A DNA stretch of 64,000 nucleotides, from NCBI GenBank assembly GCA_016806645.1, contig JACSYO010001864.1, positions 102,001 through 166,000 of the forward strand, read 5' to 3'. Source of the DNA: Ophiodon elongatus. Lineage: Eukaryota; Chordata; Actinopteri; Perciformes; Hexagrammidae. Shown here in pieces: positions 22,955 through 34,814 of the stretch (positions are counted from its first letter, which is position 1; each line of letters opens with the position of its first letter). The translations under genes and the position numbers were made by a program. The notes under the pieces are model-generated. The model was not told the DNA's origin and did not search any database. It saw nothing but the letters and a program-made list of their open reading frames with translations.

Positions 22955-23420
22955 TGAAGGAATAGTTTAACATTTTGGTAACTTTTATTAGCTTTCTTGC
23001 TCAGAGTTTGATGAGAAGACTGACATCACTATCTTATCTGGACACTAAATATGAAGCTACAGCCATAGTTAGCTTAATTTAGCATAGCAACTGAAAGAAG
23101 GCACAAACATCTAACCTGGCTCTTGCCAAGATTGAAAAATATTCCCACAATACACCTTTTACATAAAGTTTTTTAGCATGCATTAAACAAACAAAATATA
23201 ATATGCTAATAAATAAGGGTTTCAGGATAGCTGTTTCCTCCCTGTTCCCTATTTGTGTTCGGCTAAGCTAACATCCAGCTGGTGGTTAATGTTTAGTTTA
23301 GAGACATGAGTGGTATCAAATTTCCCAGTCTGGGCAAGAACGTAAATAAGCGTATTTTTCAAAACATCTAGTAGAAGCATTTCTGGTAGACAGATTTTTG
23401 AACTGTGGAGAGTGCAAGCT
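22955..23420 (+). repeat. Foldback repeat fragment, local copy 2
   Basis: Begins AAGGAATAGTTTAACATTTT and is the partner of 18,662-19,076. It keeps a better left terminal end than that copy. Confidence 0.65.
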
Positions 23421-23441
23421 AAACCTTGAGCCAGCACAAGC

Positions 23442-23512
23442 GTTAGACTCCTGTTTTGCCATTCCCCCCTCCCTCACATCCTCACACCCAGTTGCTCATG
23501 ATTTGGTTGCTT
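23442..23512 (+). repeat. Perfect 71-bp inverted repeat, left arm
   Basis: Every base is the reverse complement of 24,774-24,844. It is followed directly by a CA array at 23,515-23,583, while the right arm is preceded by a GT array at 24,693-24,757. The whole can therefore fold with a loop of about 1.1 kb. Confidence 0.95.
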
Positions 23513-23585
<73 letters not shown>

Positions 23586-24107
23586 GCTGTTCTTGCATTA
23601 CAAAACAGGAAATGATTGCTCATCGCCATACTCTTGCTAACAGACACACACAAGCTTCAATTGGTCGGCATCGTCTTTTATGTGTAGCTTTCTAACTGCC
23701 AAAGAAGTAATTGAAGCGAACCGTCCATGTGAGTATTGATTTTCAGTTCTCTACACTGTCTCATCATTTGCTTAGGAAGTTCAGCAACAGCTCTGAGTCA
23801 GAGTGAAGTGTGTTCTACTACTGTATATAGTTTAAAGAAGAAGACATTGAAAAAGAAGGAAGAGCAATGTAGAGAGAGAGAGATCAAGTGAGAGAGAGAG
23901 AGAACAGGAGAAAAAAGTTCCTCTTTGCTGTGAGCCCCAGAGGGTGAATAGATTTTAGTTGTCTTCGTCTGAGTTCGTTGGAGTTAAATTTGTCACAGTA
24001 AAACCAGCACTATTAAATGGACACTGCCAGGCTGGCAGTGAAAGTCACCCACCTTGTGTTTTATTTGAATATCTGAAGTATATGTAGTGGGTGGAACCAC
24101 AAGTAAT

Positions 24108-24319
24108 GCCAAAATGTATCTCCACCGCAAAAGAGGAGGAGTTTTAAATAAAAGACTAGCTTTGGCCTTGGACGAAAAAACTATTTAAGACAATGTTGCT
24201 CCAACAATGCCTCGGGTTAATTATTAGCTTTAAACTACAGAATAGACAAAGTGTTGGAGCAGTTTAGACTTTATCAACTGGCCCAGCCTGAGCTTCTTTT
24301 TTTCCGACAAGAACACACG
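24108..24319 (+). promoter_or_regulatory. Candidate TATA promoter and noncoding first exon, unit 2
   Basis: Duplicate of the structure at 20,641. The TATA-like box and the CACACG|GTAAGAAT donor are both preserved, although an internal piece of about 60 bp is gone. Confidence 0.3.
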
Positions 24320-24690
24320 GTAAGAATCTATGGATTGTTTGCATCATATCTCTTCATATCCTCCTCCTCCTCCTCTCCCTCATCTTTAATCCTTTAGCTC
24401 TTCTCTCCTTCATCCCTCTTCTGTGCCCATGCCCTCTGCCGTCCTTCTATTCCTCTACGGGGGTCTCTACATTGCTTTTTGTATTCCCCTTCCTTCCCCT
24501 CCTCTTTCTGCCAACCCAACCCTATTCCATAGACACACATAGACATGCACTATCGGGCGCTTTCCCGTCATCATCAGTAGGAAATGAAATACAACCTCTT
24601 CCGTCTTACTCTGACTTCTTGTTTGAAACAAAATGCAACAGGAAATAAGCGATGATTCATCCAAACTTATGTTTGACAGCAAAGCAGTTA

Positions 24691-24759
<69 letters not shown>

Positions 24760-24773
24760 TGAGAGAGAATCTG

Positions 24774-24844
24774 AAGCAACCAAATCATGAGCAACTGGGT
24801 GTGAGGATGTGAGGGAGGGGGGAATGGCAAAACAGGAGTCTAAC
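24774..24844 (-). repeat. Perfect 71-bp inverted repeat, right arm
   Basis: Reverse complement of 23,442-23,512. It sits at the point where copy B stops matching copy A, just right of a GT array. Confidence 0.95.
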
Positions 24845-25721
24845 ACATGGCATGGTCACACACCATCTGGAGTCTTTGGACAGTCAGAAGTGGGACTCAA
24901 AACACTCAAAAAGTCAACATTTTACACACACACTATCAGGCTTTTCTGAGAAATACAGTAGATACGGTTTGGGTGGGGTTTTTATTTACAGCATTTTACT
25001 TTTTTTAAGTTGGAGGTATTGCTTGTTACTATACTTTAGACCAGTGATTCTTAAAGTGGGGATGCCCGGACCCTACTTTGAGAATGACTGGACCAAAGTA
25101 AGATAGATATATAGACATATATATATTTCTTGTGTTCTCCCATAACTAAGTCGATAGACGTGCAACATTAAATTACTCCAAGGGTCTTACATGAGGAGCT
25201 CCCTGGTATATTATTTATATTGTAAGGGGTCCTTGGCTGAAAAAGTTTGAAAACCTCCGTTTTAATCTAACAAATTTGGAGCTTTGTCCAATTTTAGACA
25301 CTGATCATATGTTTTCTATGTGAAAATATTTTACAAAGGAATAACGGTAGATGTTCAATAAATATAGTGGATTAAAAAGTACAATATTGTAATCCTCTGT
25401 GCAAAAGTTCTGTACATACACATATCTACTTTGGCTACTATATATGACCGAACATGACCACAGATTTATTCATGCAGTTTTTATAATGTTAATAGCTGCC
25501 ACTCCTCCCAGTCTGCAGGTTAGGCTGGTGACAACACAAACATGTCGAACAAAGGAGATCTGCCTTCTTTCAAACTGTAACAGCAGAATAACCTGTCTGA
25601 CCTGATGCTGTCACACAAAACCAACACAAAAGTGTTGGAGAGCAGGACTGGTATGTGCCATTCTTTCCCAGTAATTTGAGCTTTTTTCTTTGTAAATACA
25701 GTAGCCTGCTGCAAAGTGACA

Positions 25722-25780
<59 letters not shown>

Positions 25781-25976
25781 TGCAGTCATTTATCAAGATA
25801 AGCTCAAGTGGAGGATAAATTAATGAGTGAAACCTATTACAACCTAAATCTATTTATCTTTTTCTCAGTAAGAAGAACGTTTGAGAGTTGTCTTTGATGG
25901 ATTGAATCTGACATGTTTTGGAACCGCCACTTTATTCATCACCATGTACCTACATGAGGACCAGCCGACAGCCTTA

Positions 25977-26634
25977 AAGGAATAGTTTGACATTTTGGGA
26001 ATTACACTTTTTTGCTGAGAGTTAGATGAGAAGACCAATACCACTGTAGTGGTTGTATTGGTCTTTTGTTATTCTTCACTGATTCATAACCACATCCGAA
26101 AGACGATGGGAGCCTGCGTAATGTGTTGAGCTTAAATGGGAATAACAGTAAAAGAATTATGATGCTTTGTCGTCAGCTCTTTTATTAACAACAGACTTGA
26201 GTCTGTGTTAAAAGTGGAGTGTACAGAAGCAGCACAGGGAGGGAACACAACTTTATTAAATAATCAATATAGTTCCTGTTGTGGCTGGATTTTTTCCATT
26301 TATTGCGTATTCTGCTCAATGATTGCTAACTTCCTTAAAACCTAATTCTGTATAAACTTCACAACTATTTCCTATATGACTGCTAGTGAGGCGCCACAGG
26401 AACTCACTTACGGACCTCAGTAATTGACCACCCACAGAATACTAGAGAGATTGGATCAAAGTTCAATTCACGTAGATTTATTTGCAATGCACAGATTACA
26501 AATAAACCGAGTTGCTGTCCGGAAATACAACCCACGAACATTCAGATTGACATAGTTTTTATAATGACACATTCTGATTCAGGTTCAGCCCCCGGTCCCA
26601 CCCCTTAACCCCGCTTAATCTGTACAAAAGAGAG
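25977..26634 (+). repeat. Foldback percomorph repeat fragments, copy B (130 bp lost)
   Basis: Same element as at 1,310-2,110 but missing the 130 bp equivalent to 1,954-2,083. The outer part AATCTGTACAAAAG is retained directly after CCGCTTA. Because the retained end belongs to the repeat itself, copy B lost sequence rather than copy A gaining it. The join shares TTA on both sides. Confidence 0.6.
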
Positions 26635-27529
26635 CATTAGAGAATCCTTCGGCTCTGATTGGAGATCATCAGGGTGCCAGAGGACCTTAAATTTAGCACT
26701 TGTATTAACTCACCGCAGGAATGGAGGGCTACAGTCCTGTCACTGTTGGAAAATTAGCAAAAAGTTCAGCTCTTTATGGTTAAAACAAAAAAGGGGGTAA
26801 TATGCTGGAGACAGAGGAAGTGAATGGGTGTTGCTTTGAAAGGCAGTAATGGAGAGAGAGAGAGAGAAATTCAATGTGTCATCAAGTCTGCCATTGATTA
26901 GAAGCTACTGTACGGTTCAGGCAACGAGCCAAAGGCTGCATCTCATCCCAGACCAATAAAAGCCCTGTTGGCCAAGTGAACAGCAACTTGCTATTGAAGC
27001 TGTTGCTATTAAACATGAATATGTAACCAAATGTTCCACAAACATGACCTTGACATGGACCTTGTGTTGAGACTATTTTAAATACACCAAAGCTCCACTG
27101 AAGATTCACCAATGCAGCTGCGCTTGTTTTGATACTGTAACAGCTGGTTTGTTCCTCATGCATGATATCCGTTTCTAATGCCATTAAAGTTTTTTAACTG
27201 CAATCTTGGCCTTGTGGGAAATGGTGTTTGCTGAAGATGTTAAAAACGGAATTAAATCTGATGATATTGTATATTTCTCTTGTAATAATCAGCCTGACAC
27301 CTCTTACATCTATCATCCTCATCGTCTATCCTGTTACTCCTCTACCTCTTTACAAAGTGCTGTAGAAATGAGTGCTTAAACTCGGAAATGAGCTAGTCCC
27401 TATAGTCTAGAAAGTCATTGTTGTTGTTTTTTTTATGTGTTTTGGTAAGATGCCTGAAATAAGGTCTGTGGTTAACACAAGTTTAAGAGATCTTAACGTT
27501 TTGATCTACAAAATAAAATATATCAGTAG

Positions 27530-27899
27530 ATACCGGTCATGTTCGGCAGAACGAAGAAGGCAGGACCCAAATGTAGACTCATGAGGACGCGCGTAGTTGA
27601 GTTCAAAACAAGGAATTTAATGAAACGACTAGGCGAACCAGACACAGGAACCAGGATCAAGCCAAACACGGGAAACACTAAGCTGCAAACAACCCAAGAA
27701 TAGCAGACAAACGGACAAGGAGGCACAAGACAAACAGGGCTTAAATACACAGGGCAGGTGCAGGTGATCAGACACAGGAGGATTCAATTTAGACAATCAC
27801 AAGGACAGGAAGTGAAGGGACCTGGGGAAACACAAGACAGGGAACTTTTCAAAATAAGACAGGAAGTGACCACCTAAAACCCCAAACTGTGACAATACC
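27530..27899 (-). mobile_element. Solo LTR, Gypsy-type, copy B
   Basis: Duplicate of the solo LTR at 3,001-3,360, here at 27,535-27,894, with the same ATACC target duplication on both sides. It was inserted before the segmental duplication, since site and flanks are shared. Confidence 0.7.
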
Positions 27900-29293
27900 C
27901 CGCAAATTTAGAAGCTGTGACGTCTCAAAAAAGGCGTTTGCTAACAAGTTAAGATTATCTTGCTGAACAAAACGTGTGAGTATCATAAACTTGCCACAAA
28001 GTTTCCGCAATAATCCAAAGTTTAATGGAATAATCCCATTTGATTTTTTGTTGAGGGAACCAGTAAGATGTTGTAGCGGTTTATTTGACCTTTTTTGCAT
28101 TCGATGGAAACAGATGCAGACGGATTCTCACAGCCTGCATGCAAATCTATCTCCATCTGTCGTTACATGTTTTACAGCAATCATATGTAAACACGAGTAA
28201 CTGTTAGCCTGTGTTTGAACACAGTTCAAACTTACTGGAACACTGCTGTTCCAGTAAAACCTTGGAAAGTAAACGCTGTACATCAGGGCAGGTCATCATC
28301 GGTGAGTCAGTTTATGAGGTAAAATTTGTCATAAACTAATGTGGACAACAGTCCTGCAATAAATTATGAAGGTTATAATATTAAAATGGTTTCAGAGAAG
28401 TGCTGAATAAAACATATCTAACATGATAATTTGATCACACATAGAGGAGAAAGAGTAACAAAACATGCATTAACCCATGTGTTCAAATAAAGCCTCATTG
28501 TTTTTTATCTGGTGTGTCACCCAAAGGATTCAGCTTTTTTAAGAGTCCCGAACTGGTGCTGAAAACTTGAACTCCAGATGTAAACACACCCATTAAACAG
28601 TACAGCTTATTGTAACACACAACTCGATGATTTTCTATCCTGCGGTTTTACTCTGTGTGGTGTAAATTTTGACCGAATAAAGGGAGACCTACAAAGACAA
28701 TTTGTCTTTGTGTATTTTAATAAACTTCTGCGCAGAAGGACCGAAATCGACAAGTGACAATCAAACGTCTGCCACGAAATCGGTCCCGAGCGCATCCTTA
28801 CTGGGGGTTTTATACCCATAAGGACAAAGAATCAATACTTACATTCATGACAGAATTAGATATGTCTAATCATACAAACAAAGAGGCTTCACTAAAGAAC
28901 ATGGGACTTTCCAAAATGAAGGCACACTCTTGGCTTGGACAGACGGGAAAAGGTTAATGTGCAGACTAGGCTATATTTCAAACTCACATCAGTGTGGTAT
29001 ACAGATTAGGCATTGTAATGACCAACACAGTTTGAATGCAATTCAGAAGTTTTAGGATGCCCCTCGGCAGATAAAGGGAGTCAGCCGACAGCGGTTCAGT
29101 TGAAGTTCAACTAGAAAGGGGCCAGTCATGCCTTCCCCCAGGCCAGAAGAGCAGTAAAACACAGAGAGTAATATTTGATACAAGGATTAATAGTAATTTT
29201 TCCTCTACACTCTGTAGCGAGTCAATTGATCATTGATCAGTTAAAAACCTCACCCACACACGTGCACATAGAAAGCCTGAATCAGTTGATGCG

Positions 29294-29534
29294 TGTTGTT
29301 CCCCAGGGCTGGGAAAGACATGCTTTTAGTGGGGAGCTTTTTTTAAGATACAGTGTCTCCATATGGAGAGAAGATGCTAGTTTTGCCAGTCCCTACCCTT
29401 TGAAATTCTCTCCCGACAGAGATCCGTAATGCTGCATCTATGGACACTGTCAGAAGACAAATGAAAACCTCCCTGCTCACCAAAGCTGGACTTCTTATTC
29501 TCTGTTCTTGTACCCCGACATGTGTAAAGCGTCC
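29294..29534 (+). mobile_element. Degraded LINE ORF2 C-terminal remnant, copy B
   Basis: Copy B of the remnant at 4,760-5,000 with the same frame and breaks. Confidence 0.4.
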
Positions 29535-31135
29535 GTGGGTCCTTTTAAAGGCACCATAAAAATGCAAGCTGTCATTATTAATATTTCACTTATTGTAATT
29601 CTCAAAGAGCTCTTTGATGCATGTGAAGAACAAGTAAGGGATAATGTACAGCGAGCGGTTCATGCTCATGACGCATTACCCCAACTTATTACATGGCTAT
29701 TTACCAAAGACATAAATTATTTTAACAACATATTGATTTAAGAGTCAGAACTGTTATTCATAGTAGCGATATGCCATACAGAAAAAACACGCCGTAGAAT
29801 GCCATAATTGACCAATCAAAATTGAGTATTTAACAAAACTGTGTACACATTTATCAAGCGACTACTTACAGCAAAGTGTAAGAGTGACGTTAAGAGCAGC
29901 TCTTGAGGGATCATATGATTAATCACATTTTTGGTCAAAGCTGTAACAGCCAATCAGACACAAGGATTTGCTCCATTTATGCAGTGTTGTTTACTCTTTT
30001 TACTCTTCTTCTTCTTCTTCTTCTTCTTCTTCTTCTTCTTCTTCTTCTACTTCTTCTTCACTCTTAAATCCTCATATTGCATCCAGGAATATGTTATTCT
30101 GCAAAAACATATATGGTTTTAATTTTCTAAATTAATTTTAGTCATGCGAAATTTCCAGTAGAGTGTACAGTTACAAGTTAACAACAATCTTGTATATTTA
30201 GAATTTTTAAATGGGGTTTGATATTCAGACTAAAACTACCTATTTATGAGTTAATGTAATAGCTCAGGTAATGTTATTCATAATAAAACAAAATATGTCC
30301 ACCAGTCACTCACCAGAATCCATTTTTAAAGCACGGTTTGTTCACTGCTAAATGCGATCCATTGCTTGGTTGATGTGGTGTTAGTGTCCCCCAAGTCGGT
30401 GCTCTTACATTGTCCACAAGTCATAGACACATTTTTCTTCCAATAATAATTTGACTTCTTCAACCAGCAAGTCAACTTTGTAGGCATTTTCTTCTTCGCT
30501 GCCTCACATTTTCCATATGTTTTAAGTGCTCTGAGTACACAACTTCAACGTTGCTTCTTGGATCAGTGATTCTGTTTGTGTGTACAACACTGTGAATATT
30601 ATCACGATCATCAGTGTACAGAAACTTGCGTGACGTTATAAGTAGAACAACTGTTTTTTCTCGCTGACCTCAGGAAGTTATCCTTAATATTAAAACGTGT
30701 GGCTGCCACAGTTGGTCTACTGACTAAGAGAGACATCCAGCCCTTAGACTCTGGAAAGGTAAGAACATGATGTTTTATTATGGGAGTGACCAGGATGGGG
30801 GCTGTATTGGGAATACGCAGGTCAGAAATAATAAACAGGTGCCACGGGTGTGGTTGCGCCATCGTTGGCTGTCGTCAGTGAGTATGTTACTCTGGTATTC
30901 CGTGTATGGTGTATGTATTATTCAACGGTGCTACAAGAGCGGCGCTTGGTTCACACTCTCCGTTGTGTTGAATCAACATTGGGCTGCCTCTGGAACAGTA
31001 GGAACCTGTGTGTGTATTTCGTCGTCGTCATGCTCCAGTGGGTCCGTAGGTGCAGGTACCTTTTTACAATGACTAGCGTGTATCCAGGTAACTCGCTCAG
31101 CCACCTTTACAGCCGAATGGGTGGTGAGGAGAATC

Positions 31136-31212
31136 TAAGATAAGATAAGATAAGATAAGATAATCCTTTATTAGTCCCGCAGTGGGGAAATGTACAGGAT
31201 TACAGCAGCAGA
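31136..31212 (-). mobile_element. LINE-type 3' tail, copy B
   Basis: Copy B of the pentamer-ended LINE tail at 6,584-6,660, with the same position beside the pol fragment. Confidence 0.5.
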
Positions 31213-31944
31213 AGGTGAAGTGCAAACAAGAGTCATGTGCCAGGTACTTGTGACAGAATGGTAGGTGCTCTGGTTTGGACCGCCTTCGTCGAAGATGGGA
31301 GTGCGAACAGGCAAATTTTTACAGGAACCAATTATTGCAGGCTGTAGAAGAGAGTTAAACACAGGTGTAATACAATCAATGACCTCTTGTTTTAGTGGAT
31401 ACTGTGGTTTGCAGGGACTGTAAATTGACTTTGGACTAATGACCACAGGTTGAGGATTCCTTAGGTCATACTTTCCCATTGCCCACAAAGAAGATGGGAC
31501 TTTGTGCAGAGCTGGAGGGAGAAAAGAGGTATCAGCCAGAAATGCAGCAGTGTGTGGAGTTGGGAGGTCATGTTCATCCAACAGATACACAGATCTGAGT
31601 GCATGTGTATTGATATGAAATGGTTGTTTGTGAATGCCTGTGAATGGTGAATACAAAACTTGAGGATTATCTGTCGTCTGCCAATCAGAGATGGAGTGAC
31701 ATGTTTGCACAAAGGGACCCAAGTCTTTCCACCCCCTCTCTCTTGTGCTGCAGGAGTATGTCTCCCTTTCCATCTGCATGCCCAAACTTTTCTTGTGACT
31801 TTCAATAATATCCAACTGTTTGACATTTCCTTTTTTTCTCTTTCTAATTCTGATTTCACCCTTTTTCTTTTCTAGTTCTGTCTGTAACTTTTCTATTTGA
31901 TTAAGGCTAAATAATCCCCCTCGAGGAAATCCACATTCATTCAT
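31171..31944 (-). pseudogene. Endogenous retrovirus pol fragment, copy B
   Basis: Identical product to the copy A fragment at 6,619-7,392. It has the same truncation after the beginning of the reverse transcriptase region and the same neighbouring LINE-type tail. Confidence 0.6.
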
Positions 31945-32448
31945 TCATCATGCAATCGTTTGCAACTCACGTCCCCATATTTATTTTTCATGAACGTGAC
32001 ATTAGGTACATCAGGCGGCGGTACCTGGCATTTACTTCCCTTTGATCCCATTTTTCTTTATGAGGCTAATGCGCGTTATTATAAACACAGTAGTCACTGT
32101 GAGTCTTTGATTAGATTCTGGCACAATCAAAGCCAAAGTCGTCACCCTAGACACATTTATCCCTATGGACTCTTCATCTCTTAGGTCAAAGGACTCCAAT
32201 GTTTAATGTCTACCTTTAAGATATTCAATGTGACTGTCAAACATCCACCCTTGTTTTCCCATTGTTAACCAAATAGGTCCGTCAGGATCCTAGTAAAGAC
32301 GATCAGGATCCTCTGGGGACCGGCCCTCTCATCTCTCAAGGTTTTTTATAGAGGTAGAGGCAGGAGGAATTTTCCTCCTGGATGATCAGGTCACCGTTCG
32401 CAGTTGGTCCTGACGATCTTTCAAAGGATCTTGTCCGTGACGCCAAGT

Positions 32449-32888
32449 TGTGGTGGAAATTGATCTTTGCCGCTGTGAGTCATTTAAAGCTGAAATGATG
32501 AATATTGTAAAACAGAACTTATCAATGAAATTATTTATTCTTGCAAGAAGAGGCACAGTTATACAGAGTCACAAAGAGTATGTGGAAGTGAGACCTCCAG
32601 AGTTAAAGTCACACTCAGTTATATAGAGAGTGAGGCCATGGTTGGGGGAGACATGCATTGGGTGGGGAGACGTATATTGGAACGTGTACTGAGAACATCA
32701 TGTCTGTTCTCCCTTTGGAGTGGGACACTTTCCTTGGATTGTTATTCGAAGACAGCAAAGAGGATATGCATGCAGTGGGGCAACTTCTGCATGAACCACA
32801 AGTCACATATGGCAAGCTTTGATAGTCTATTCTATTTACTTATATGAGAATATAAAATACTCCTCAGAATATAAAATTTCCCATTACA
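32449..32888 (-). mobile_element. Endogenous retrovirus 5' LTR, copy B
   Basis: Copy B of the minus-strand LTR at 7,897-8,336, with the same TATA box, poly(A) signal, primer-binding-like site and downstream remnants. No difference was noticed over the LTR itself. Confidence 0.65.
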
Positions 32889-33728
32889 CTTTGCTGTTGC
32901 AATTTTGAACAAAAGGTGGTGTGATAGTTGCTGTATTCCTGCAAAATTAACACAGAAATTAAAAGTGAACTGATTTACGCAGTAGATTGTAAAATCTGTT
33001 TTCTCAAAACTCTTTAATCTTTAGTTCCCACCCATCATTACCGACGCACATTTCAGAATTGTAAGCATTGATTTGACGTTTCATGCCGAAATGAACAATG
33101 GGAGTTGTGGGGCGTTTTCCTATGAAAGCCAGGAACAGGTTGCTGGCTTTAGAGTGTCAGTTTCCACTCATTACAAGCATACAGTCTTTTCAAAATAAGT
33201 TACCGTCTTCACAGAAAACAAAAAGTTAGGTTTATGTAACAAAACTACTTAGTTTAGGTAAAGATCGTTGTTTGGGTTAAAATAACTATGGAAGTGCCGT
33301 TACTGAAGTATGCCGTTACGGAAGTATGCCGTTACGGAAGTATGCCAGTTACGTGACAAATGAATCAACATTGCCTCCTATGTTCACAAGGGGAACAAAC
33401 AGAGATCTCCTGGCTGAAAGATCGCGACTTGTTGGACCCATCCACCAATTCCCCCCGTCCCCCTGAGTAGGATTTTGAGGTTGTTATATTTCCTCATTCA
33501 TGATTACGTGCATTAGATATGAAATGATCTTGTAAGAATTACGGCACATTATTTTCTTTAGGTATAGCTACGAATGCTGGATGAAATCAGCCTGCAGAGA
33601 ATTGTACCTTCAACTTGGCATCAAAGAAACAGATTTGTTTTTCCACAGTTGTTAATCTTTTGGGCTGATGATTTAACTCTATTTGCTGCAACTCCTCTAA
33701 GTGTATGCTTCACTCTCTACTTCCACAG

Positions 33729-34814
33729 ATGACGACACCAGTTTCCAAGAAAACATTGTGCTTACGAAATATAGCTGCTGTCGGCCTCATGGCATCTATT
33801 CTGGCATTCTTTCTGTATTTTGAACCTCCATCTCCTGTTTGCCCCCCTACATTATCTCAAGAGGAAATTCGTCAGGTCATGTATCCACATGAAAAGCCCA
33901 TAGTCCTGCTGTGGTTTTGGCCTCTCGGTGTGAAGTTTGATTTCAAACTCTGCTCAACCTACTTCCACATTGATAGCTGTGTTCTGACAGATGACAGATC
34001 CCTCTACAGCAAAGCACAGGGAGTCATTTTCTTCCACAGAGATATAGACTGGCATTTGCAAAACATGCCGCAGGACCCCCGTCCAGCTTTTCAGAAGTGG
34101 ATTTGGTTCCATGTGGAATCGCCGACAAACACAAAGAAAATACCGGGTCTGGACCACCTGTTTAACTTAACGCTGAGCTACAGAAGAGATGCTGACATTA
34201 TCGTGAGGAATGAGCTCACAATCAGCAGAAAGACAGAAATGAAAGATGACTTTGTTCTACCCAAGAAAGACAAACTAGTCTGCTGGATTGTCAGTAACAA
34301 AGTCCCTGAAACTGGAACAGCTGTGAGAGAACAATATTATCGTGAACTATCCAAACACATCAAGATCCACGTCTTTGGTAAAGCCTATGAAGGGCACCAT
34401 TTGAGTTATGAGGACTATTATTCAACCATTGCTAGCTGTAAGTTTTACTTGTCATTTGAGAACTCGATCCACAGAGACTACATCACAGAGAAGGTTAACG
34501 GGCCCCTCGTGGCGGGGACGGTCCCTGTAGTTTTGGGTCCAACAAGAGAAAACTATGAGCAGTTCCTCCCTGCCGACGCCTTCATTCACATAAATGATTT
34601 CCCTGATGCAAAGTCACTGGCAGACTTTCTGCTGGACATGAAGGACGAGACATACGCACGTTACTTTGAGTGGAGGAAGTTCTTCACAGCCACCCCTCAT
34701 CTGCTGTCAGGAAACAATGAATTCATTCATCCTATCTGCCTCGCCTGCGACCACATGTCAAGAGACAGGGATTTCCATGTAGTTCATGACCTTTATGAGT
34801 GGTACTTTACATGA
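33729..34814 (+). CDS. FUT9-like alpha-1,3-fucosyltransferase, gene 1, copy B
   Basis: Copy B counterpart of the gene at 9,177, with the same 361-residue product. It has an N-terminal signal anchor, the HRD motif at 103-105, the WIWFHVESP motif with E130, the donor motif ending in K255, and a C-terminal CxxC at 337-340. All expected family residues that I can place are present, so it should be an active type II Golgi enzyme. The start is chosen at the ATG directly after the CAG acceptor ending at 33,728, not the in-frame ATG at 33,705. It is the first gene of a tandem pair; the second begins 1.65 kb downstream. Synonymous or silent drift between the two copies is nearly absent in the coding region, while a handful of substitutions sit just upstream (about 33,067-33,672). 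Confidence 0.9.
   Translation: MTTPVSKKTLCLRNIAAVGLMASILAFFLYFEPPSPVCPPTLSQEEIRQVMYPHEKPIVLLWFWPLGVKFDFKLCSTYFHIDSCVLTDDRSLYSKAQGVIFFHRDIDWHLQNMPQDPRPAFQKWIWFHVESPTNTKKIPGLDHLFNLTLSYRRDADIIVRNELTISRKTEMKDDFVLPKKDKLVCWIVSNKVPETGTAVREQYYRELSKHIKIHVFGKAYEGHHLSYEDYYSTIASCKFYLSFENSIHRDYITEKVNGPLVAGTVPVVLGPTRENYEQFLPADAFIHINDFPDAKSLADFLLDMKDETYARYFEWRKFFTATPHLLSGNNEFIHPICLACDHMSRDRDFHVVHDLYEWYFT

Larger units (their letters stand above)
22420..24365 (+). repeat. Local duplication unit 2 within the spacer
   Basis: Partner of 18,570-20,945. Its last block lacks about 60 bp present in unit 1 (20,755-20,822). Its interior carries a CA array and the left arm of a perfect inverted repeat that unit 1 does not have. 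Confidence 0.75.
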
